Below, piece after piece: positions 1 to 7,553 of a stretch of 20,835 bases of DNA (position 1 is its first letter; the number at the start of each line of letters is the position of its first letter). The stretch comes from Candidatus Segatella caccae. Its GTDB lineage: Bacteria > Bacteroidota > Bacteroidia > Bacteroidales > Bacteroidaceae. The notes under the pieces were generated by a model that was not told the origin of the DNA, searched no databases, and saw nothing but the letters and a program-made list of their open reading frames with translations. Location of the stretch: positions 1-20,835 of the forward strand of contig USOQ01000046.1 in the NCBI GenBank assembly GCA_900556395.1, given 5' to 3'. A program made the translations under genes and the position numbers.

Positions 1-37
1 CAACACTTTATTCCTAACATATGGTGTTACCAACCGG

Positions 38-72
38 AAAAATCCGCTGACCCTTTATTGAGTGAGGATTTT
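38..72 (-). terminator. possible weak terminator after the chromate transporter genes
   Basis: Read on the minus strand just after the stop codon of the second transporter half, a 7-bp stem (AAAATCC with GGATTTT) encloses a 20-nt loop, and the right arm runs into five T. The long loop and AT-rich stem make it weak, so read-through off the left edge is possible. Confidence 0.3.
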
Positions 73-77
73 CTTTT

Positions 78-650
78 TTAGAGTATTAACATTCCTAAGC
101 AGCCGAAGGTCAACATCAGCAGGATGGGGTTGGCTTTCTTGAAAGTAGTGAGGTAAAAAGCCAATACGAATATAGCCACACTGATTCCAAAGAGATTGGC
201 GTCGTCTTGCGGTGAACCGAAATTTTCTTTGTTCATCAGCAAGAGAGCTGCTGCTGCAATGAGCCCTATGATAGCTGGGCGCAATCCTGCAAAGATATTT
301 TTCACTATAGGTGAGTCTTTGTGTGTCATCAGGTAGCGACTGATGAGAATCATTATGAAGAAGGGGAGCCACATGATAGATAAGGATGCGAGTGCAGCTC
401 CCAGAATGGCAGCCCATTCAGGATAACCTGCGTGCAATGTGGAAGTATATCCCACATAAGTAGCACAGTTGATACCAATAGGTCCTGGTGTTGACTGGCT
501 GATGGCTACGATATCTGTAAACTCTGCGTTGCTGAGCCATTGATTTTTGACTACAATCTCGTTATGGATAAGAGAGAGCATCGCATATCCACCTCCAAAA
601 TTAAAGGTTCCTATTTTCGTAAATATGAGGAATAACTTCAGAAATATCAT
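78..650 (-). CDS. chromate transporter family protein (second half of a split ChrA pair)
   Basis: A 190-residue inner-membrane protein of the ChrA/CHR family, which exports chromate by ion-coupled transport. Many Bacteroidetes and Firmicutes carry the two homologous halves as separate short genes instead of one long ChrA, and this length fits one half. The N-terminus has the family pattern FTKIGTFNFGGGYAML, then STPGPIGINCATYVGY and a hydrophobic C-terminal region with several membrane segments (around 80-105, 117-140 and 150-190). The upstream half is 34 bases away on the same strand, so the two are almost certainly co-transcribed and act as a heteromeric pair. The true substrate in a gut anaerobe is unknown; chromate is a family assignment and another oxyanion is possible. 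Confidence 0.88.
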   Translation of the reverse strand: MIFLKLFLIFTKIGTFNFGGGYAMLSLIHNEIVVKNQWLSNAEFTDIVAISQSTPGPIGINCATYVGYTSTLHAGYPEWAAILGAALASLSIMWLPFFIMILISRYLMTHKDSPIVKNIFAGLRPAIIGLIAAAALLLMNKENFGSPQDDANLFGISVAIFVLAFYLTTFKKANPILLMLTFGCLGMLIL

Positions 651-700
651 AATTCGTTTTTTTATTTTTTACCTTTTTACCTTTTTACTTTTTTACCTTT
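651..700 (-). repeat. short A-rich tandem repeat (AAGGTAAAA-like) at the junction of the two transporter genes
   Basis: Read on the minus strand, the end of the upstream transporter gene and the spacer form an imperfect run of 8-9 base units (GGTAAAAA, GTAAAAAG and variants, about four copies) leading to the ATG at 650. The first copies encode the last residues and stop codon of the upstream gene. The A-rich stretch probably helps start translation of the downstream half; its repetitive nature makes it prone to slippage. Confidence 0.5.
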
Positions 701-1212
701 CCATACATCCATCCCAACAAGCCTGCAGCAATAATGATATAGATGGGCGAAACATTTAAGCAATATATCAACGTGCAACAAACGATAGGAATCCAAGCAT
801 TGTAGCAGTTGATTTTAGCAGTTTTTGCCATTTTGAAGCAAGGTGCAGCAATGAGAGCAACAACGGCAGGTCTTACCCCAGCAAAGAACTTCTCTACCCA
901 ATAATTATCTTTGAATTGTCTGAAGAACATAGCGATGACAACGATGGCAATGATGGAAGGAAGTGCAATGCCTATGGCGCCTACAATACCACCCCAGATA
1001 CCTCTCAGTTTATAACCGATGTGGCTTGCCATATCTATGGCAAAAATACCAGGTGTAGCTTGAGCCACAACCATGATATCCATGAACTCCTGTTTATCCA
1101 TCCATTTGTTGCGGTCGACGAATTCTCTTTCCATGATAGGAATCATGGCGTAGCCTCCCCCTAAAGTGAAGGCACCGATCTTATTGCATGTAACAAAAAA
1201 ACTGAATAGCAT
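685..1212 (-). CDS. chromate transporter family protein (first half of a split ChrA pair)
   Basis: A 175-residue membrane protein of the ChrA/CHR family and partner of the following gene. It starts MLFSFFVTCNKIGAFTLGGG, the conserved N-terminal signature with the GGGYAM motif at about residues 18-23, followed by the ATPGIFAIDMASHIGY segment near residues 52-67 and hydrophobic stretches near 75-100, 110-130 and 138-170. The C-terminus is short and basic (GKVKK). It is the first gene of a two-gene minus-strand unit, with a Bacteroidetes-type -7 element at 1239-1246, 27 bases upstream of the start. The neighbouring permease gene is divergent. The family assignment is firm; the substrate is inferred. 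Confidence 0.88.
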   Translation of the reverse strand: MLFSFFVTCNKIGAFTLGGGYAMIPIMEREFVDRNKWMDKQEFMDIMVVAQATPGIFAIDMASHIGYKLRGIWGGIVGAIGIALPSIIAIVVIAMFFRQFKDNYWVEKFFAGVRPAVVALIAAPCFKMAKTAKINCYNAWIPIVCCTLIYCLNVSPIYIIIAAGLLGWMYGKVKK

Positions 1213-1238
1213 CTCTCTTTATTTGATTAAACTGGCTG

Positions 1239-1246
1239 CAAAATTA
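1239..1246 (-). promoter_or_regulatory. candidate -7 promoter element for the chromate transporter pair
   Basis: On the minus strand this octamer reads TAATTTTG, matching the Bacteroidetes -7 consensus TAnnTTTG, 27 bases before the start codon at 1212. No convincing TTTG is seen at the -33 distance, so it is a moderate call. Confidence 0.4.
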
Positions 1247-1321
1247 CACATATTTTGTTAAATATCTCTCGCTGTAGAAGATAATTTTTCCTTTTTATGG
1301 TTCTAATTCAATTATATTCGT

Positions 1322-1329
1322 TATCTTTG
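1322..1329 (+). promoter_or_regulatory. -7 promoter element of the permease-led operon
   Basis: TATCTTTG is an exact match to the commonest Bacteroidetes -7 element, 88 bases before the preferred start codon at 1418. About 20 bases upstream is TATGGTT, only a partial -33 box. It would drive the six-gene plus-strand run ending at the 7396-7430 terminator. Confidence 0.6.
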
Positions 1330-1417
1330 CATTTATATAAATAACCAAAAAATGCTTGTGCTGGAAGTAGAACTCCTATTTCCAAGACAGGTAAAAAAGA
1401 AAACTACTATTACCATT

Positions 1418-2650
1418 ATGAACTTGAAAGTACGCTTAGCGTTATTAAACTTCCTTGAATTTGCAGTATGGGGAGCTTACCTGACATCTATGGGCACTTA
1501 CCTGGGAAACATTGGCATGGCATCTCAGATAGGATGGTTTTATGCTATCCAGGGTGTTGTTTCTATCTTTATGCCCGCTCTGATGGGAATTGTTGCCGAT
1601 CGCTGGGTGCCGGCACAGAGACTGTTAGGTTTCTGTCATCTCATGGCAGCTCTCTTTATGTTTGGTGCTGCCTATATGGGCATGACGGGCAATATCGGTA
1701 TGGTATTTTGGGTTTATACGCTTAGTGTAGCCTTCTATATGCCAACGTTAGCTTTAACCAATTCCGTGGCTTACAATGCTCTCACTCTTGCAGGTATGGA
1801 CACTGTCAAGGATTTCCCACCTATCCGCGTGTTTGGTACAGTGGGTTTCATTTGCATGATGTGGTTTGTAGATTTGATGGGCTTTCAGCCCAACCAAAAT
1901 CAGTTTATTGCTTCTGGCGTTGTAAGTTGCATCTTGTTCCTATATACCTTTACTTTGCCAGCATGTCCTGTAAGTGCTAAGGGTGAGACTAAGAGTTTTG
2001 TCGATGCTTTTGGATTGCGTGCTTTCTCGTTATTTAAGGAGAAACGCATGGCCATCTTCTTTATTTTCTCCATGCTGTTGGGTGTGAGTTTGCAGATTAC
2101 CAATGGATTTGCTAATCCTTTTATTACCTCGTTTGGAGCAGATCCCCAATATGCCGGTACTTTTGGTGTCAATCATGCCAATATCTTGATTTCTCTTTCG
2201 CAAATCAGTGAGACCTGTTGCATTCTTTTGATACCTTTCTTTATGAATCGTTATGGCATCAAAAATGTGATGCTGATAGCCATGTTTGCATGGGTATTGC
2301 GTTTCGGCCTCTTTGGTGTTGGCAATCCTGGTAGTGGTGTGTGGATGTTTGTGTTGTCTATGTTGGTATACGGTGTGGCCTTTGACTTTTTCAATGTTTC
2401 GGGTTCTCTGTTTGTCGACAAGACTACCGATCCGACTATCCGTTCCAGTGCTCAAGGACTTTTCATGCTGATGACCAATGGTATCGGTGCAACGGTTGGT
2501 ACTCTGTCGGCACAGGCCGTTGTCAATAGCTATACTGATGCAAATGGTGTGACACAATGGGCTCCATGTTGGCTCATCTTTGCTGGCTATGCCTTGTTGG
2601 TGGCAGTTTCTTTTGCTATCATCTTCAGACCTAAGAAGACTCAGCCATAA
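1418..2650 (+). CDS. MFS nucleoside permease (NupG/nucleoside:H+ symporter family)
   Basis: A 410-residue, twelve-helix inner-membrane transporter of the nucleoside:proton symporter branch of the major facilitator superfamily, expected to import nucleosides. Family features are the N-terminal LNFLEFAVWGAYLTSMGTYL segment, GIVADRW in the loop after helix 2, and PPIRVFGTVGFICMMW near residue 150, typical of this family. The reading frame is open back to an ATG at 1352, but the start at 1418 is preferred because it gives the family's usual N-terminus (MNLKVRLALLNF) and follows an A-rich leader. It is the first gene of a plus-strand run, 37 bases before the nuclease-family gene. Exact substrate (nucleoside or a related sugar) cannot be read from the sequence. 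Confidence 0.88.
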   Translation: MNLKVRLALLNFLEFAVWGAYLTSMGTYLGNIGMASQIGWFYAIQGVVSIFMPALMGIVADRWVPAQRLLGFCHLMAALFMFGAAYMGMTGNIGMVFWVYTLSVAFYMPTLALTNSVAYNALTLAGMDTVKDFPPIRVFGTVGFICMMWFVDLMGFQPNQNQFIASGVVSCILFLYTFTLPACPVSAKGETKSFVDAFGLRAFSLFKEKRMAIFFIFSMLLGVSLQITNGFANPFITSFGADPQYAGTFGVNHANILISLSQISETCCILLIPFFMNRYGIKNVMLIAMFAWVLRFGLFGVGNPGSGVWMFVLSMLVYGVAFDFFNVSGSLFVDKTTDPTIRSSAQGLFMLMTNGIGATVGTLSAQAVVNSYTDANGVTQWAPCWLIFAGYALLVAVSFAIIFRPKKTQP

Positions 2651-2687
2651 TCGTGAAGATGGTTGGGAGAATAAGTAGAAAAGTAAA

Positions 2688-3275
2688 ATGAGTTACGTAA
2701 AATTAAAAGTAAAAGGATTGTCCCAGATATTAGGTTCTGATAACTTAATGCTGGTGATGCTTGTTGATGAGGCTGAGAAGCGTCAGCTGGTGGTGCCCTG
2801 TGACCACCAGCAAGCTTATCAGTTGCGATTACGTATGGAACATCATCAGGTGGTAAATACGAAGCATTTGCTGCCTGAAATATTAATAGATTTGCTCCCT
2901 CCTTCGATAAAAAGCAAGTTGCGTGTGGAGATATTTGGATTGCAGGAAGGTAAGTACTTATCTTGTCTGCATGACATGGAGACCGATGAGAAGAAAGAGA
3001 TACGCTGTACAGATGGTATCTTGTTTTCGATCATCAATAAGATTCCAATTTATATTGATGCCGACTTGATGGGCAAGCAGTCTGCTGAATATCATGCAGG
3101 CTATGTGCAAATGCCTGTCCCCGTAAATGTTATCACCGATAAGATGCTCGAGGATTCTTTGCGTAAAGCCATAGACAATGAAAATTATGAGTTGGCTTCC
3201 AACTTGCGTGACGAATTAAAAAAGCGACATCCTGATACGGATAAACCAGACAACAAACTAAAAACTGATTTATGA
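2688..3275 (+). CDS. bifunctional nuclease family protein (DUF151) with C-terminal UVR motif
   Basis: A 195-residue cytoplasmic protein. Residues 1-135 form a BFN/DUF151 domain (starting MSYVKLKVKGLSQ, with LVMLVDEAEKRQLVVPCD near 20-40), known from a few members with RNase and DNase activity. Residues about 150-180 (DKMLEDSLRKAIDNENYELA and following) form a UvrB/UvrC-type UVR helical hairpin, a usual C-terminal partner in Bacteroidetes members. The stop codon overlaps the start of rsmE by four bases (ATGA), so translation is probably coupled. The physiological role of these proteins in Bacteroidetes is not established; a nucleic-acid-related role is inferred from the domains. Confidence 0.85.
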   Translation: MSYVKLKVKGLSQILGSDNLMLVMLVDEAEKRQLVVPCDHQQAYQLRLRMEHHQVVNTKHLLPEILIDLLPPSIKSKLRVEIFGLQEGKYLSCLHDMETDEKKEIRCTDGILFSIINKIPIYIDADLMGKQSAEYHAGYVQMPVPVNVITDKMLEDSLRKAIDNENYELASNLRDELKKRHPDTDKPDNKLKTDL

Positions 3276-4000
3276 AAGAAACGAGATTTTTTTATGTTCC
3301 CGATGCTGCAACAGAGAACGAAATGCCTATGGAGGAGGCGCTTCATGCTCTGAGAGTGTTGCGTATCAAGAGTGGTGATGAGATATTTCTGATGGACGGT
3401 GTTGGCAACTTCTATCGTGCAGAGGTGACGTTGGCTGCCACCAAGCGTTGCATGTACGAAGTGAAGGAGGTGAAGCCTCAGCAACCCGCCTGGAGAGGAC
3501 ATGTTCACTTAGCCATAGCACCTACCAAGGTCATGGATCGTATAGAATGGATGGCCGAGAAAGCCACTGAGATTGGGTTTAATGAACTCTCATTTCTCAA
3601 TAGTAAATTCTCCGAGCGAAAGGTTATGCGAACTGTGAGACTTGACAAGATTATAGTCTCTGCTGTCAAGCAGAGTCATAAGGCATGGAAACCTATTGTT
3701 AATCAGATGGTCAGTTTCAGTGAATTTATCAATACTCCTCGCCAGGGCAAGAAGTTTATTTGTCATTGCTATGAGGAAATAGAGAAGAAAGACCTTTTCA
3801 CCGAACTGATGGCACCTTGCACCGATGAGGATGCTGATATAACCGTTCTTATAGGTCCTGAGGGTGACTTCTCTATCGATGAGGTACGTCAGGCAATGAA
3901 AGCTGGCTACGAGTCAGTGACATTAGGAACCAGTAGGTTGCGCACAGAGACAGCGGGTTTGATGGCGATAGCGATGTCCAACTTAGCCCGCCGTCTATAG
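3272..4000 (+). CDS. rsmE: 16S rRNA (uracil(1498)-N(3))-methyltransferase
   Basis: A 242-residue SPOUT-class methyltransferase that methylates N3 of U1498 in 16S rRNA using S-adenosylmethionine, acting on the small ribosomal subunit. The N-terminus (MKETRFFYV) begins a PUA-like domain of about 70 residues; the C-terminal half forms the trefoil knot, with the diagnostic VLIGPEGDFSIDEV (about 192-205) and LGTSRLRTETA (about 218-228) motifs that build the cofactor site. Length is normal for the family. It overlaps the preceding nuclease-family gene by four bases and is followed 33 bases later by a lipoprotein gene. No anomaly seen. Confidence 0.95.
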   Translation: MKETRFFYVPDAATENEMPMEEALHALRVLRIKSGDEIFLMDGVGNFYRAEVTLAATKRCMYEVKEVKPQQPAWRGHVHLAIAPTKVMDRIEWMAEKATEIGFNELSFLNSKFSERKVMRTVRLDKIIVSAVKQSHKAWKPIVNQMVSFSEFINTPRQGKKFICHCYEEIEKKDLFTELMAPCTDEDADITVLIGPEGDFSIDEVRQAMKAGYESVTLGTSRLRTETAGLMAIAMSNLARRL

Positions 4001-4033
4001 AATTATAGAAAGATATAGAAGAGTAAAAAGATT

Positions 4034-5407
4034 ATGAATAGAATGAAAAAAACGAGGTTTTTCATCATCGCATCCTTGATGATCGTGCTGATGTCTGCCT
4101 GTTCGGATAACGACTACCTGAATGCCATACCATCCAAGAGTACTGCCGTCATCTCTATAGATATGAGCAGGCTCAATGGTCAGGAGCAGGAACAGAATCA
4201 GGAACACATCCTGAAAACGATGCTGCATGTTGACGATGTATCAAAATGTGGCTTAGATGTGAAAGAGAAAGTGTATCTTTTTGAGACCATTGATGGCAAC
4301 TTAGGACTTTGTGCCAAGGTTGCCGATGAAGGCGATGTCAGTAATTGGCTCTCAGAATTATCCCAACAACGTATTTGTTCCACTGTCACGGAGCGTAAGG
4401 GTTTTCATTTTGCGGTATTGAAGGATTCCTGGTTAGTGGGTTTTTCATCTAAAGCCTTGCTCGTTATGGGACCTGTTGTAGCAGAAGCTCAAGCCGAAAT
4501 GCAGCGTCAGATGGTTAGATATCTTAACGCTGATGAGGATGCAGGCATCAAGTCGTCTAAACTCTTTGCCCAGCTTGATAGTATCGATTCGCCCATGGCG
4601 ATGGTGGCGCAGGCTGTGGCTTTTCCAGAGAAGTTTGTTGCTCCTTTTACCCTTGGAGCGCCTAAGGATGCTGATGCTTCGCAGATTGTTATTGCTGCAG
4701 GTATGGATGTGGAGGATGGTGTGCTGAAGATAGCAGGTCGTACCTTCTCTTTCAATCCATCCATCAACCAGGCTTTAGTGAAGTCGCAGCAGGTTTTTCG
4801 TCCCATCCAGGGCGACTATGTGCAGAGTATGCCCGATGATGCTATGGCTGGTATCTTCATGAATGTGGCTGGTAGTCGTTTCTTGCCTTTGGTGCAGAGT
4901 AACCAAGGTCTACAAACCCTCTTGATGGGTATCAATGCCTCCATAGATATGGATAATATCTTGCGCAGTGTGGATGGTGATATGTCTATCGTGTTGCCTA
5001 CATTAGGAGCTGATCATATGCAGATGATGATGGCTGCTCGATTAAGTCATGCCAAGTGGCTATCGGATGTGGATTACTGGAAACAGTCGTGTCCTAAGGG
5101 TAGCACCATAGGTAATTGGAAGTCGAATGCCTTTTGTTATTCAAGTGGTAAAACCTGTTTTTATTTTGGTGTTACTGATGATAAACAATTCTTCAGTGGT
5201 AATGACGAAGTGTCAGCCGAAAGTTCTATTAGACCATCCAGCCATCCCATTAGTAAGCGTGTTCAGAATATGATTCGTGGAGAGAAAATGGTTATGGTAA
5301 TCAATCTCGAGAAGTCGGGTGGTGGTGGCTCAGCTATGCAAGCCGTCACTGGTCTTTTATCTCCCTTGTTTGGGCAACTAACAGCGGTTGTTTATACATT
5401 GAAATAA
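4034..5407 (+). CDS. DUF4836 family lipoprotein
   Basis: A 457-residue predicted lipoprotein. The signal peptide MNRMKKTRFFIIASLMIVLM ends in a lipobox with Cys23 (MSAC); the following SDND is acidic, which resembles the export signal that sends Bacteroidetes lipoproteins to the cell surface (inference). The body shows the DUF4836 pattern beginning NAIPSKSTAVISIDMSRL. Function is unknown for the family. The start at 4034 is chosen because it follows the leader GTAAAAAGATT, which is identical before the start at 14676; an in-frame ATG nine bases on is an alternative. It sits between rsmE and an ABC transporter pair, with a possible weak terminator after it. Confidence 0.75.
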   Translation: MNRMKKTRFFIIASLMIVLMSACSDNDYLNAIPSKSTAVISIDMSRLNGQEQEQNQEHILKTMLHVDDVSKCGLDVKEKVYLFETIDGNLGLCAKVADEGDVSNWLSELSQQRICSTVTERKGFHFAVLKDSWLVGFSSKALLVMGPVVAEAQAEMQRQMVRYLNADEDAGIKSSKLFAQLDSIDSPMAMVAQAVAFPEKFVAPFTLGAPKDADASQIVIAAGMDVEDGVLKIAGRTFSFNPSINQALVKSQQVFRPIQGDYVQSMPDDAMAGIFMNVAGSRFLPLVQSNQGLQTLLMGINASIDMDNILRSVDGDMSIVLPTLGADHMQMMMAARLSHAKWLSDVDYWKQSCPKGSTIGNWKSNAFCYSSGKTCFYFGVTDDKQFFSGNDEVSAESSIRPSSHPISKRVQNMIRGEKMVMVINLEKSGGGGSAMQAVTGLLSPLFGQLTAVVYTLK

Positions 5408-5413
5408 GATAAG

Positions 5414-5437
5414 AAAGGATTATAGTTGTCCTTTTTT
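5414..5437 (+). terminator. possible weak internal terminator or attenuating hairpin
   Basis: A 6-bp stem (AAAGGA with TCCTTT), a 9-nt loop and a run of six T follow the DUF4836 stop codon. Being short and AT-rich, it may only partly reduce transcription into the ABC transporter genes; no TAnnTTTG promoter is seen between it and the next start. Confidence 0.3.
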
Positions 5438-5484
5438 GTAACATATCAACTGGAACAAGTAATCATATTATATATAAAAAAAAA

Positions 5485-6129
5485 GTGAATACAATCAACT
5501 TTCGTTCCGTAATGCCCCAAGTTTTTGCACAGCGCAATGACCTACATTCGGAAGTATGGAGTCAGGATGTCTCTTTCGAAAAGGGACATCTTTATCTTGT
5601 AGAGGCCGATAGCGGAAAGGGTAAAAGTACCTTTTGCAGTTATGTACTTGGCTATCGTCATGATTATAGTGGCAACATCATGTTTGACGAAGATGATATT
5701 GCATCGTACAAAGTGGGCGACTGGGTGGAGATACGCAAGCGCCACATCAGTCATCTTTTTCAGGAGTTGCGCTTATTTCCTGAGTTGACAGCTATAGAAA
5801 ATGTAGAAATCAAGAATAAGCTGACGGGAGCTAAAAGCCGCAGTCAGATACTCGAATGGTTTGACAGATTGGGAATTGCCGATAAGGTGGATGCCAAGAT
5901 AGGCCGCATGTCGTTTGGTCAGCAGCAGAGAGTGGCCATGATTCGTTCTCTATGCCAACCATTTGATTTCATCCTTGCCGACGAACCGATAAGTCATCTT
6001 GATGATCATAATTCTCGCATCATGGGTGAAATCATGATGGAGGAGGCTCATGCTCAGGGGGCAGGCGTTATAGTCACCAGTATAGGTAAGCACATGGACT
6101 TGCCTTACGAAAAGAGATGGCTGTTATAG
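5485..6129 (+). CDS. ABC transporter ATP-binding protein (LolD/MacB-like)
   Basis: A 214-residue ABC ATPase. Motifs in order: Walker A at 41-49 (ADSGKGKST, with Ala in place of the usual first Gly), Q-loop Gln93 (HLFQELRLFPELT), signature MSFGQ at 142-146, Walker B DFILADE at 161-167, and the D-loop SHLDD. The switch histidine normally found in VTHD is not in place: the sequence reads VTSIGKHMD. The start is a GTG at 5485; an ATG at 5512 is an alternative but would shorten the first strand. The permease gene follows 55 bases later and should be its membrane partner. The sequence resembles the LolD/FtsE/MacB group; the substrate is unknown. Confidence 0.85.
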   Translation: MNTINFRSVMPQVFAQRNDLHSEVWSQDVSFEKGHLYLVEADSGKGKSTFCSYVLGYRHDYSGNIMFDEDDIASYKVGDWVEIRKRHISHLFQELRLFPELTAIENVEIKNKLTGAKSRSQILEWFDRLGIADKVDAKIGRMSFGQQQRVAMIRSLCQPFDFILADEPISHLDDHNSRIMGEIMMEEAHAQGAGVIVTSIGKHMDLPYEKRWLL

Positions 6130-6184
6130 AGGATTCAGTATCCATAACACTTTATACAGAATATTTATATAGAGATAGAAAGTA

Positions 6185-7384
6185 ATGGAACTCGTTTGGA
6201 AATTATTACGTCAACATATCAGCATACCGCAGTTTGCGGGCTTCGCTTTTGCCAACCTCTTGGGTATGCTTATCGTACTTTTTGGCTTTCAGTTTTATCA
6301 TGATGTGTTGCCTGTCTTCACTCAGCAAGACAGTTTTATGAAAGCCGACTATCTGATTATGAGTAAAAAGATAGGTGTGGGTAGTACTATCAGTGGTCGT
6401 ACACATACTTTTTCAGGTAGTGAAATAGATGACATCTCCTCGCAAAAATTTGTCACAAAGATAGGTAAGTTTACCTCCACAGAATACAAGGTGGATGCCT
6501 CTATGGGAGTCAATGGAGTGAATATTCTCAATAGTGAACTCTTCTTTGAGAGTGTGCCAGATGGCTTTGTAGATGTCTCCCTGAAGGATTGGAAGTATGA
6601 GGAAGGAAGCAAGGAGGTACCCATCATCCTCCCGCGTACCTATATTAATATGTATAACTTCGGTTTTGCTCAGAGTCATTCACTACCCAAGATTAGCGAC
6701 GGATTGATGGGAATGATAGATTTTCAGATATTCATACAGGCAGGTGGAAAGAAAGAGCAGTTCAAAGGCAAGGTTATTGGATTCTCCTCACGGTTGAATA
6801 CCATCCTCGTTCCTCAGGCGTTTATGGACTGGAGTAATCGTGAGTTTGCTCCTAATGATCATAGTGACCCCACCCGCCTTATTGTGGAAGTGGGCAATCC
6901 TGCAGACGAAAACATTTCTAAGTATCTCGAAGATAATGGTTATGAGGTGGAGACTGATAAGTTGGACGCAGAGAAAACAACCTATTTCCTGAAGATGATC
7001 GTATCGATGGTGATGGTGATAGGCCTCGTTATCTCCATGCTCAGTTTCTATATTCTGATGCTCAGCATATATCTTTTGGTACAAAAGAACTCTTCTAAAC
7101 TGGAGAATTTATTGCTTATAGGATATAGTCCAGGTAGGGTGGCTATGCCTTACTTCTTGCTCACCATGGTGCTCAATGTTGCAGTACTCATCGTGGCTTG
7201 GTGTTTTCTCTTCTTTATGCGTGATGTCTATATGGAGTTTATAGAGGCATTATATCCTCATTTAGAGGAAGGAACGATGATGCCTGCCATCTTATTAGGA
7301 ATGGTTTTATTCCTGCTGGTAACAGCACTCAATATAGTAGCCATACGGCGAAAGGTCATGCGAATTTGGTATCGTAAAGACTAA
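6185..7384 (+). CDS. ABC transporter permease, FtsX/LolC-like
   Basis: A 399-residue membrane protein with the FtsX-type plan: one membrane segment near the N-terminus (about 16-36), a periplasmic domain of roughly 230 residues, then three C-terminal segments (about 268-297, 320-345 and 370-390). This topology belongs to the MacB/LolC/FtsX family, which couples ATP hydrolysis to mechanical work on periplasmic or outer-membrane partners rather than moving a solute through a pore. It follows the ATPase by 55 bases and closes the plus-strand run, with a strong terminator directly after the stop. Possible roles include lipoprotein release or envelope maintenance; the substrate cannot be deduced. 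Confidence 0.82.
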   Translation: MELVWKLLRQHISIPQFAGFAFANLLGMLIVLFGFQFYHDVLPVFTQQDSFMKADYLIMSKKIGVGSTISGRTHTFSGSEIDDISSQKFVTKIGKFTSTEYKVDASMGVNGVNILNSELFFESVPDGFVDVSLKDWKYEEGSKEVPIILPRTYINMYNFGFAQSHSLPKISDGLMGMIDFQIFIQAGGKKEQFKGKVIGFSSRLNTILVPQAFMDWSNREFAPNDHSDPTRLIVEVGNPADENISKYLEDNGYEVETDKLDAEKTTYFLKMIVSMVMVIGLVISMLSFYILMLSIYLLVQKNSSKLENLLLIGYSPGRVAMPYFLLTMVLNVAVLIVAWCFLFFMRDVYMEFIEALYPHLEEGTMMPAILLGMVLFLLVTALNIVAIRRKVMRIWYRKD

Positions 7385-7395
7385 AAAAATATAAG

Positions 7396-7430
7396 AAATC
7401 CACACTAATTGCGTAGTGTGGATTTTTTTT
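7396..7430 (+). terminator. intrinsic terminator of the permease-to-ABC operon
   Basis: A 12-bp perfect stem with a 6-nt loop (core ATCCACACTA / TAGTGTGGAT) is followed by a run of eight T, 11 bases after the permease stop codon. Confidence 0.9.
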
Positions 7431-7484
7431 GCATAAAAACTCTTTTTTTCATGTCGCTGTAACATTTATATCAAAAATTTTGTT

Positions 7485-7492
7485 TAAATTTG
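7485..7492 (+). promoter_or_regulatory. -7 promoter element of the TonB-dependent receptor gene
   Basis: TAAATTTG matches the TAnnTTTG consensus, 61 bases before the start codon and just after the upstream terminator. A clear TTTG box at the -33 distance is not seen. Confidence 0.5.
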
Positions 7493-7553
7493 CAGCATAA
7501 TATAAAATAGGGAGCTATTGCTTCTTCATTATTAACTAAATTTCATTTTTAGT

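Noticed and set aside
2030..2557. 175-codon minus-strand open frame
   Set aside because: It is antisense to the MFS permease and has no sensible start context.
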